In this document: positions 1 through 5,287 of the stretch, piece by piece
Position numbering within the stretch: position 1 is the stretch's first letter
Layout: each line of letters opens with the position of its first letter
Assembly: GCA_030527085.1 (NCBI GenBank)
Contig: JAUNBN010000065.1
Location: 1 to 6,422 of the forward strand
DNA: 6,422 bases
Origin: Oscillospiraceae bacterium
GTDB lineage: Bacteria; Bacillota; Clostridia; Oscillospirales; Ruminococcaceae
Direction: 5' to 3'
Notes under the pieces: generated by a model
Seen by the model: only the letters and a program-made list of their open reading frames with translations
The model's database searches: none
Told to the model about the DNA's origin: nothing
Position numbers and translations under genes: made by a program

Positions 1-1329
1 ACTGTGGACATAGCCGTCGGCACCCACCGCCTGCTGCAAAAAGATATAGAATTCAAGCGCCTCGGGCTTCTTATCGTGGACGAGGAACAGCGCTTCGGCG
101 TGGCCCATAAGGAAAAGCTCAAGCAGAAGTTTGTCGGCGTGGACGTGCTCACTCTTTCCGCCACGCCGATACCGAGAACGCTCAACATGGCGCTCACCGG
201 AATCAGGGATATGTCCGTTATAGACGAGCCCCCCGAGGACCGCCACCCCGTTCAGACCTATGTGGTCGAATACGACGAGGGGCTTATCTGCGACGCGATA
301 AGGCGCGAGACTGCGCGCGGCGGGCAGGTCTACTACCTGCACAACCGCGTGGACAGCATAGAGCGCCGCGCTGCGCGGCTGCTCGAGCTCATGCCGGAGC
401 TTAAAATAGAGACGGCGCACGGGCGCATGAGCGAGGAGCAGCTCTCCGAGGTCTGGCGGCGGCTGCTGGGCGGCGAGTGCGACGTTTTGGTCTGCACCAC
501 AATAATAGAGACCGGCGTGGACGTACCCAACTGCAACACCCTTATAGTAGAGGACGCCGACCGCTTAGGTTTAGCGCAGCTCTACCAGATACGCGGGCGC
601 GTGGGCCGCTCCGCGAGGCGCGCCTTCGCCTACTTCACCTTCAGGCGCGACAAGGCGCTCTCGGAGATAGCTACAAAGCGCCTTTCGGCCATAAAGGACT
701 TCACGAGCTTCGGCTCCGGCTTCAAAATAGCCATGCGCGATTTGCAGATACGCGGGGCGGGCTCTGTGCTCTCCGCGCGCCAGAGCGGACACATGCAGGC
801 CGTGGGCTACGACGCGTATTTAAAGATACTCGCCGAGGCGGTGGACGAGGCCTCCGGCGCCCCGAAGCGCGCGCCCAAAATTGAGTGTACGGTAGACCTC
901 GCGGTCTCCGCCTACCTGCCCGAAAAATATATAGGCGACAACGAGAGCCGCATAGAGCTCTACAAGCGCATAGCCGCGATAGGCTCCGAGGAGGAGGCCG
1001 AGGACGTGCTGCTCGAGCTGCGCGACCGCTTCGGCAAGCCGCCCGAGGAGGCGCGGACGCTGGTCGAGGTCTCCCTCATTCGCGCTATGGCCGAGGAGCG
1101 CTCTGTCTACGAGGTAGGCGCGCGCGCGCGCGAGGCGCTGATTTTTTACACGGACAGTCTGGACAAACTCGACCTTTCCGCTTATATCAAGCTCAAGCGC
1201 CGCAGGATTTTTATAACGCCAAAGGGCAAGAGCTGCATCACCGCCGAGCTTAAAAGCGGCGAGCGCTTGAGCGAGGCCACACTCGAGGTTCTGAGCGCGA
1301 TGGAGATAGTCGAGACGCTTGAGGGGTGA
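1..1329 (+). CDS. mfd: Transcription-repair coupling factor Mfd, C-terminal part (5' end outside window)
   Basis: Mfd is a DNA translocase that pushes stalled RNA polymerase off damaged DNA and recruits the nucleotide excision repair proteins. The frame is open from base 1 (Thr-Val-Asp-Ile...), so the gene starts upstream. About 442 residues remain of a family that is usually about 1150 long. Numbering from the window start, I see the Walker B box DEEQ (27-30), motif III SATPIPRTL (52-60), motif V around TTIIETGVDVP (166-176) and motif VI QIRGRVGRS (196-204). The translocation/TRG region follows, with RDLQIRGAGS near 246-255 and QSG at 261-263. Residues from about 300 to the end match the C-terminal D7 regulatory domain in position. 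RecG shares the helicase motifs but does not have this C-terminal domain. The stop is followed by an intrinsic terminator, so mfd ends its transcription unit. Isoleucine is mostly ATA (about 22 of 31 by my count) despite high GC. Confidence 0.96.
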   Translation, partial: TVDIAVGTHRLLQKDIEFKRLGLLIVDEEQRFGVAHKEKLKQKFVGVDVLTLSATPIPRTLNMALTGIRDMSVIDEPPEDRHPVQTYVVEYDEGLICDAIRRETARGGQVYYLHNRVDSIERRAARLLELMPELKIETAHGRMSEEQLSEVWRRLLGGECDVLVCTTIIETGVDVPNCNTLIVEDADRLGLAQLYQIRGRVGRSARRAFAYFTFRRDKALSEIATKRLSAIKDFTSFGSGFKIAMRDLQIRGAGSVLSARQSGHMQAVGYDAYLKILAEAVDEASGAPKRAPKIECTVDLAVSAYLPEKYIGDNESRIELYKRIAAIGSEEEAEDVLLELRDRFGKPPEEARTLVEVSLIRAMAEERSVYEVGARAREALIFYTDSLDKLDLSAYIKLKRRRIFITPKGKSCITAELKSGERLSEATLEVLSAMEIVETLEG

Positions 1330-1340
1330 GGGCGAAAACG

Positions 1341-1370
1341 GCGGCGGGGCAATTGCCCCGCCGCTTTTTT
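1341..1370 (+). terminator. Rho-independent terminator of mfd
   Basis: A perfect inverted repeat with 12-base arms (1341-1352 and 1353-1364, centre AATT) is followed by six T at 1365-1370. It begins 11 bases after the mfd stop. Read leftward, the stem is followed by CGTTTTC, so it may also work weakly for transcription coming from alr. Confidence 0.93.
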
Positions 1371-1383
1371 ATGCTTTAGCAAA

Positions 1384-1410
1384 GAGCTCCGTTGCGAAGC
1401 GACGGGGCTC
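1384..1410 (+). repeat. Left-end hairpin 1 of the IS
   Basis: A 12-bp stem (arms 1384-1395 and 1399-1410) with two G-T wobbles closes a GAA loop. It lies just after the mfd terminator and is probably the outermost left part of the insertion sequence. Left-end stems in IS200 elements can block incoming transcription. No T run follows this one, so termination is uncertain. Confidence 0.6.
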
Positions 1411-1415
1411 AAAAA

Positions 1416-1434
1416 CCGCCCGCTATGCGGGTGG
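1416..1434 (+). repeat. Left-end hairpin 2, probable TnpA recognition hairpin
   Basis: The arms CCGCCCGC (1416-1423) and GCGGGTGG (1427-1434) pair with one G-T mismatch around a TAT loop. The core resembles the right-end hairpin CCACCCCT/AGGGGTGG with its CTT loop. Subterminal hairpins of this size are the single-strand binding sites of IS200/IS605 transposases. The role here is inferred from position and from the similarity of the two ends. Confidence 0.6.
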
Positions 1435-1439
1435 GATTA

Positions 1440-1521
1440 AAGCTTAAGCAAAATGTCCCAACGGAAGTTAGAATAGTGAGTGTTCAAGCCACCAACTAAC
1501 AAACGAAAGGACATTAAGCTT
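1440..1521 (+). promoter_or_regulatory. Predicted long-range stem hiding the tnpA ribosome binding site
   Basis: In the leader, AAGCTTAA (1440-1447) can pair with TTAAGCTT (1514-1521), and TGTCC (1454-1458) with GGACA (1509-1513), leaving six bases bulged at 1448-1453. The 3' arm covers the GGA of the Shine-Dalgarno (AAAGGA, 1506-1511) and ends directly at the ATG at 1522. Inside the loop, GTTAG (1467-1471) can pair with CTAAC (1496-1500). Repression of transposase translation by leader pairing is known for Salmonella IS200; that it happens here is inferred from the pairing. Confidence 0.55.
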
Positions 1522-1992
1522 ATGGCAAACAGTTTAGCACACACAAAATGGGAATGTAAATACCACATAGTCTTCACACCGAAGTATCGCAGAAAGATAA
1601 TCTACAAGGAACTTCGCAGGGACATACAGACGATAATCAAAGATTTATGCAAATGGAAGGGAGTGGAGATTATCGAAGGACACATGATGCCCGACCATAT
1701 ACATCTGCTCGTGAGCATGCCCCCGAAGTATAGTGTTTCCCATTTCATGGGCTATCTCAAAGGAAAGAGTGCGATGATGATTTTCGAGAGGCATGCGAAT
1801 CTGAAATACAAGTTCGGAAACAGAAACTTCTGGGCAACAGGGAACTACGTCAGTACGGTAGGGATAAATACTGCAACGGTTCAAAAATATATCCGAGAGC
1901 AGGAAAAGCATGACCAGATTGAGGACAGCCTGAGTAAAAAGAGCACGAAAACCCTTTCAAGGGTAGCAAGTAGTCATTCCACTGTGGCTTGA
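1522..1992 (+). CDS. tnpA: IS200-type Y1/HUH transposase TnpA
   Basis: This 156-residue single-strand DNA transposase cuts and joins IS ends through a covalent 5'-phosphotyrosine. The metal-binding HUH motif is His59-Ile-His61 (in MPDHIHLLV), and the nucleophile is Tyr123 in QKYIREQE, with Gln127 four residues on, the spacing seen in IS608 TnpA. The N-terminal YHIVFTPKYRRK (14-25) and NYVSTVGIN (108-116) are also typical. Length is close to the usual 140-155, so the enzyme looks intact; the Ser/Thr-rich tail after about 135 is probably not catalytic. ATG at 1522 is preferred because AAAGGA lies 10 bases upstream and homologues begin near this point. A GTG at 1480 is in frame but would extend the protein through the leader. 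Codon use is AT-richer than in the neighbours. No tnpB partner is visible, so the element resembles IS200 rather than IS605. Confidence 0.95.
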   Translation: MANSLAHTKWECKYHIVFTPKYRRKIIYKELRRDIQTIIKDLCKWKGVEIIEGHMMPDHIHLLVSMPPKYSVSHFMGYLKGKSAMMIFERHANLKYKFGNRNFWATGNYVSTVGINTATVQKYIREQEKHDQIEDSLSKKSTKTLSRVASSHSTVA

Positions 1993-2033
1993 ACGAAGTG
2001 AAAGCCAGCGTCATTTAGGCGCCGGCTGTATTA

Positions 2034-2048
2034 CGGCCTTCTAGGCCG
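2034..2048 (+). repeat. Small hairpin downstream of tnpA
   Basis: CGGCCT (2034-2039) pairs perfectly with AGGCCG (2043-2048) around the loop TCT. It lies in the 3' non-coding part of the insertion sequence, next to the right-end hairpin. No T run follows it, so it is not a standard terminator. Confidence 0.6.
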
Positions 2049-2051
2049 CTC

Positions 2052-2083
2052 GTCAAGCCACCCCTCTTAGGGGTGGTCTTGAC
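2052..2083 (+). repeat. Right-end hairpin of the IS with a bulged T
   Basis: GTCAAG (2052-2057) pairs with CTTGAC (2078-2083), and CCACCCCT (2058-2065) with AGGGGTGG (2069-2076), around the loop CTT. One unpaired T remains at 2077. An imperfect hairpin with an extrahelical T in the stem is the structure recognised by IS200/IS605 TnpA (shown for IS608). The alr stop follows after 17 bases, so the right boundary lies within 2083-2100. Confidence 0.75.
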
Positions 2084-2100
2084 TTTGCCGTATTTTTACC

Positions 2101-3264
2101 TCAGAGGGTGTAGTCCTCGACCTCGCAGATCTGCCCGCCGCGCAGATAAACCCTCTGCACACGGCGCGACACGCCGCACATAATCTCGTAGTTTATGGTG
2201 TTTGTGAGCTCGGCCACCGTTTCTATCTCAATGGGGCTGTCGCCGCCGAAGAAGGCGACGGGGTCGCCGGGCTTTACGTTCGCCTCGCTCGCGTCGAGCA
2301 TGAGCTGATCCATGCAGATGCGCCCAACTATGGGCAGTATCTTGTCCCTGGCGAAGGCGAAGCCGCGGTTCGAGAGCGAGCGGGGGTAGCCGTCGGCGTA
2401 GCCTATGGGCACGCTGGCAACCCTCATATCGCGCGGAGCCTCGAAGGTGCAGCCGTAGCTTATCTTCTCGCCCTTTTTAACGGTCTTTACCAGCTCCACG
2501 GCGGACATGAGCTTCATCGCGGGCTTAAGGCTTATCTCTTTCAGCGGCTTGCCGGTGGGCGAGCAGCCGTAGAGGATTATTCCCGGGCGCACCATGCTGT
2601 GGTGAAACTCGGGGTAGAAGACCGTGGCGGCGCTGTTGCAGCAGTGTATGTCGAGGCTGTAGGCGTTCTCCTCGAGCACGCGGCAGACCTCCATAAAGCG
2701 GCCGTGCTGCGCGCGTGTAAAGGCCTCGGCTTGAGGCGTTTCCTCATCGGCCGCGGCAAAATGGGTGAAAATACCGCTCACTTTTAAATTGGGGTGATAG
2801 CACAGGCGGGAGACCTCGCTTATGAGCTCGCCGTCCCCCTCGTCGCGGAAGCCTATGCGGTTCATGCCGGTGTCGAGCTTTATATGAGTGTTAAGCGTAA
2901 AGCCCTCCCTCGCGGCGGCCTCGGCGAGCAGCCTGGCGTAGTCGCGGTCAAGAAGGGTCTGAATGAGGTCGAACTCATATAGCCTGCGCACGCTGTCGAG
3001 CGGCGTGTAGCCCAAAATCAAAACGGGCTTCTCCACTCCCGCGCGGCGAAGGCTTATGCCCTCCATCAGATTGGAAACGCCGAAAAAATCCGCGCCGCAG
3101 CTCTCGAGCAAGCGAGAGACCTGCGAGCTGCCGTGGCCGTAGGCGTTGGCCTTGACCACGGCCATTATTTTAACCTTATCTCCGGTGAGCCGCCTTACCT
3201 CGCGGTAGTTGTGTTCGACAGCATCGAGGTCTATCTCGGCCCAGGCCCGCTTAAGCTGATACAT
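2101..3264 (-). CDS. alr: Alanine racemase (PLP-dependent)
   Basis: This cytoplasmic enzyme converts L-alanine to D-alanine for peptidoglycan. The 387 residues match the family's usual 360-390. Fold type III features are visible in order: the PLP lysine Lys38 in VVKANAYGHG, Lys129 in HIKLDTGMNR (the carbamylated lysine of the Geobacillus enzyme), Arg136, His168 in FTHFAAAD, Arg226 in MVRPGIILYG, the second catalytic base Tyr270 in ISYGCTFEA, PIGYADGYPR (286-295) and VGRICMDQ (313-320). The protein therefore looks complete and active. ATG at 3264 is the only usable start, because the frame upstream reaches the pfp stop without another ATG, GTG or TTG. A clear AAGGAG lies about 16 bases upstream, which is far; GAAAGAG sits almost on the start. 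It is 36 bp downstream of pfp and probably cotranscribed. No strong terminator lies between its stop and the insertion sequence. Confidence 0.97.
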   Translation of the reverse strand: MYQLKRAWAEIDLDAVEHNYREVRRLTGDKVKIMAVVKANAYGHGSSQVSRLLESCGADFFGVSNLMEGISLRRAGVEKPVLILGYTPLDSVRRLYEFDLIQTLLDRDYARLLAEAAAREGFTLNTHIKLDTGMNRIGFRDEGDGELISEVSRLCYHPNLKVSGIFTHFAAADEETPQAEAFTRAQHGRFMEVCRVLEENAYSLDIHCCNSAATVFYPEFHHSMVRPGIILYGCSPTGKPLKEISLKPAMKLMSAVELVKTVKKGEKISYGCTFEAPRDMRVASVPIGYADGYPRSLSNRGFAFARDKILPIVGRICMDQLMLDASEANVKPGDPVAFFGGDSPIEIETVAELTNTINYEIMCGVSRRVQRVYLRGGQICEVEDYTL

Positions 3265-3300
3265 ACTCTTTCGCTTCGCGCTCCTTTTCAGCGGCTGAAT

Positions 3301-4527
3301 TCAGATATTCTCTATATGGCGCGGCAGCCCGTTCACGACTACCGGCGTGGTCTCGCCCGAGATGAGCGGGCGCGCGTAGCTTATAAACTCCTCGAGAACA
3401 TAGTCGCCCGCCTCGTTTATCCACTCGCGCGGAACGTCCTTTTTGTAGTTGGCGATGAGGTGAACGTCGCAGCTGCCCATAGTGCTCTGGTAGGGCTCCT
3501 CGCCCTCGCGCTTTATTATTATGACCTTGCCCGTCTCGCCGTCCATGGCGGCTCTGGCGGCGGCTACGCCTACATGGAAGGCCTCTTTAACATCGGTTTC
3601 GGACTGCATGTGCGCCGCGCAGCGCTGCAGCAGGCTGAACTCTATCGCGCGGACCTTGCAGCCCAGTCGCTCCTTGACAACGTCACCCAGAACCCTGGCC
3701 GTGCCCGTGAGCTGCTTGTGGCCGAAGGCGTCTATCGTGCGCGAGGCGTCGTGTGTGTACTCGCAGACGTAGTTGCCGTCCGAGGTGCGTATGCCCTCGG
3801 AGACGCAGACGATTACAGAGCGGCGAGCGCGCTGCACCTCCTCAACGCGGGAGATAAAGCTGTCAACATCGAAAACAATTTCGGGCAGGTAGATGAGGTC
3901 GGGCCCGCTGCAGTCCGGCCCGGTAGAGAGCGCCGCGCTGCCCGTGAGCCAGCCCGCGTCGCGCCCCATAATTTCGATTATAGAGACCGCGTTATTGTCG
4001 TAGACCCGCCCGTCGCGGATTATCTCCTTTATGGAGGTTGCGACGTATTTGGCCGCGCTGCCGAAGCCGGGGGTGTGGTCGGTTATAACGAGGTCGTTGT
4101 CTATGGTCTTGGGAACGCCTATAAAGCGTATTTCGGAGTTTATCCTTTCGGCGTAGAGTGCAAGCTGGGCTATCGTGTCCATCGAGTCGTTGCCGCCGAT
4201 ATAAAAGAAATAGCCTATATCCAGCTTTTCGAGTATGCCGAAGAGCTTCTTATATATGTCCTCGTCCTTGTCGAGATGGGGCAGCTTGTAGCGGCAGGAG
4301 CCCAAAAAGGCCGAGGGCGTGCCCTTCAGCAGCTCTATGTCCACGTCGTTCTTGATATAGTCTCCCAAATCAACATAGCGCTCGCTCAACAGCCCCTCTA
4401 TGCCGTTGCGCATGCCGTAGATATGAGTAAGGCCCAAATCGCGGGCGGTTTTAAACACCCCCGCGAGGCTCGCGTTTATGACCGAGGTAGGCCCTCCCGA
4501 TTGTCCTACAATAGCGTTTTTAAGCAA
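3301..4527 (-). CDS. pfp: Pyrophosphate-dependent 6-phosphofructokinase (TTG start)
   Basis: The enzyme phosphorylates fructose 6-phosphate, probably with PPi instead of ATP, in a reversible glycolytic step. From the TTG at 4527 it has 408 residues and begins MLKNAIVGQSGGPT, as PFK-family proteins do. PPi use is read from GGNDSMDT (111-118), with Asp where ATP enzymes have Gly (GGDGS), and from PKTIDND (139-145), with Lys where ATP enzymes have Gly; these are the known discriminating positions. Substrate-binding IMGRDAGWLTG lies at 186-196. The frame stays open upstream to an ATG at 4695, but the intervening residues do not look like the family and cover the promoters. An in-frame GTG at 4587 lies inside the promoter. 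AAAGGG is 11 bases before the TTG; GAAGGA is only one base away. An out-of-frame ATG at 4547 is discussed in the findings. alr follows after 36 bp. Confidence 0.92.
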   Translation of the reverse strand: MLKNAIVGQSGGPTSVINASLAGVFKTARDLGLTHIYGMRNGIEGLLSERYVDLGDYIKNDVDIELLKGTPSAFLGSCRYKLPHLDKDEDIYKKLFGILEKLDIGYFFYIGGNDSMDTIAQLALYAERINSEIRFIGVPKTIDNDLVITDHTPGFGSAAKYVATSIKEIIRDGRVYDNNAVSIIEIMGRDAGWLTGSAALSTGPDCSGPDLIYLPEIVFDVDSFISRVEEVQRARRSVIVCVSEGIRTSDGNYVCEYTHDASRTIDAFGHKQLTGTARVLGDVVKERLGCKVRAIEFSLLQRCAAHMQSETDVKEAFHVGVAAARAAMDGETGKVIIIKREGEEPYQSTMGSCDVHLIANYKKDVPREWINEAGDYVLEEFISYARPLISGETTPVVVNGLPRHIENI

Positions 4528-4577
4528 TTCCTTCGCCGCCCTTTCATGCTTTTCTCTGCGTAAAGCCGTACCGGGAA

Positions 4578-4607
4578 ATTGTAGCACAAACGCGGGTATT
4601 ATTTCAA
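4578..4607 (-). promoter_or_regulatory. Promoter of pfp-alr
   Basis: On the minus strand TTGAAA (4607-4602) and TACAAT (4583-4578) are separated by 18 bases. The -10 box is preceded by TGC, giving an extended -10. Transcription would start near 4570, about 45 bases before the TTG start of pfp. It would lie downstream of the alternative GTG at 4587, which argues against that start. Confidence 0.65.
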
Positions 4608-4628
4608 CGCCGCGAGGCACAATATAAT
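4600..4628 (+). promoter_or_regulatory. Promoter of the 4660-5154 gene, divergent from pfp
   Basis: A consensus -10 box TATAAT lies at 4623-4628, about 31 bases before the ATG at 4660. The -35 region is poor: TATTTC at 4600-4605 has 17-bp spacing and TTTCAA at 4602-4607 has 15-bp spacing. It overlaps the -35 box of the opposite pfp promoter, so the two RNA polymerases would probably compete. Confidence 0.6.
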
Positions 4629-4659
4629 TATTATTAAAACCATAGGGAGTTGATGAATT

Positions 4660-5154
4660 ATGTGCGCCAACGAACAGCTGCTTATTGCGATACACAAGAC
4701 CGCCGAGATGGGTATGCTCTCAACCGAAAAGATTATGGAGGTCTCGCGCGACGAAGCTCTGAAGCGCGCCCTGAGCGACAGCCGCGAGGAATACAAGCGC
4801 ATCTGGATGAGCGCCGACACGCTGCTCAAAGCCTCCGACGGCGACGACAAGGGAGTTTCCGGCATGGCTAAAGCGATGACGGATATGAATATAGAGCTCA
4901 CCGCGGCGAGCGGCGGCTCCACCGAAAAGCTGCTGGAAAAGCTCTCTAAGGGCAACGAGCGCGGGCTCGAGGAGCTGGAGAGGGCCCTGAGCGAGTTTGG
5001 CGGCGGGGCCTACGAGGAGACCGTGAACCTCGCCGGCGCCCTGCGCTCGCTGCTCATAAGGGAGCGCGCGGATCTCGACTCCGCGCTCGAGGAGGGCGCA
5101 GGGCCCCTGGCCCCAGAGCCGCGCGGAGAGGACTCGCCGCGCGACAGGGTTTGA
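4660..5154 (+). CDS. Small, probably all-helical protein of unknown function
   Basis: The protein has 164 residues. I do not recognise a named gene. It has no signal peptide, membrane segment or Cys cluster, so it is probably cytoplasmic. Sequence pattern suggests long amphipathic helices at about 4-20, 24-58, 68-82, 87-111 and 118-143, followed by an acidic, Pro-rich and probably disordered tail (144-164). The order and lengths recall four-helix-bundle proteins of the ferritin-like/DUF2383 type common in clostridia, but no clear metal-ligand set (ExxH pairs) is visible, so this stays a guess. The start is supported by GGGAG at 4645-4649, ten bases before the ATG, and a TATAAT box upstream. 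The gene stands alone between the divergent pfp promoter and its own terminator, and codon use matches its neighbours. It is also read through by several antisense frames, none with comparable signals. Confidence 0.85.
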   Translation: MCANEQLLIAIHKTAEMGMLSTEKIMEVSRDEALKRALSDSREEYKRIWMSADTLLKASDGDDKGVSGMAKAMTDMNIELTAASGGSTEKLLEKLSKGNERGLEELERALSEFGGGAYEETVNLAGALRSLLIRERADLDSALEEGAGPLAPEPRGEDSPRDRV

Positions 5155-5160
5155 AACCAT

Positions 5161-5186
5161 AAGCCCGCCGGTTGCCGGCGGGCTTT
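5161..5186 (+). terminator. Intrinsic terminator after the 4660-5154 gene
   Basis: A perfect 11-bp stem (5161-5171 with 5175-5185) with a TTG loop begins six bases after the stop codon. The T tract is short (TTTGAGTT), so it is less strong than the mfd terminator, but position and stem are typical. Confidence 0.8.
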
Positions 5187-5287
5187 GAGTTATGTAAATG
5201 TGGCGCATACCCCGCTTAATGCGAGGCGTCAGAGACCGGGCGCCCCCAAAAACCGCGCTGCCCGGCTGAAAATAATGAAAGCAAAGC
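5187..5287. other. Intergenic stretch between two convergent genes
   Basis: About 100 bases without a supported gene. The only structure seen is a weak inverted repeat, CCGGGC at 5236-5241 with GCCCGG at 5260-5265 and an 18-base loop. It has no T run on either strand, so no clear terminator for the leftward regulator gene can be named. Confidence 0.5.

Larger units (their letters stand above)
1384..2083 (+). mobile_element. IS200-type insertion sequence (IS200/IS605 family, single-gene)
   Basis: The segment contains one Y1/HUH transposase gene, and similar hairpins lie near both ends. The left hairpin has an 8-bp stem with a TAT loop (1416-1434). The right hairpin has an 8-bp core with a CTT loop (2058-2076). 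Both cores have the form CCRCCC...GGGTGG. Such elements move as single strands, have no terminal inverted repeats and make no target duplication, so the exact ends cannot be read from this copy alone. The limits given are the outermost clear hairpins; the true ends may lie some bases further out (left about 1371-1384, right up to 2100). No tnpB is present. Base composition is visibly AT-richer than in mfd and alr, which supports horizontal origin. The element sits between convergent genes. Confidence 0.8.

Noticed and set aside
477..1253. Plus-strand open frames of 135 and 122 codons inside mfd
   Set aside because: They are alternate-frame shadows of mfd with Arg/Ala-rich low-complexity translations. 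The mfd frame carries all the helicase motifs.
1993..2100. A guide RNA (omega-RNA-like) or tnpB remnant at the 3' end of the IS
   Set aside because: The 108 bases contain hairpins, but no TnpB coding remnant is visible and IS200-type elements normally lack one. The hairpins are explained as IS end structures.
3133..4563. A 476-codon open frame on the plus strand, antisense to pfp and alr
   Set aside because: It runs across two well-supported genes and the gap between them, has no family-like motif, and has no convincing start site. Long antisense frames are common in GC-rich genes with biased codons.
4528..4695. N-terminal extension of pfp to an ATG at 4695
   Set aside because: The extra 56 residues do not resemble PFK proteins and would cover both promoters and the start of the divergent gene. 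The family N-terminus begins at the TTG.
5236..5265. Inverted repeat CCGGGC/GCCCGG as terminator of the GntR gene
   Set aside because: Six base pairs with an 18-base loop and no T run on the minus strand are too weak to call.
5200..5287. Possible tRNA or small RNA gene in the convergent gap
   Set aside because: No cloverleaf, anticodon arm or T-loop consensus could be found, and no promoter-terminator pair frames it.
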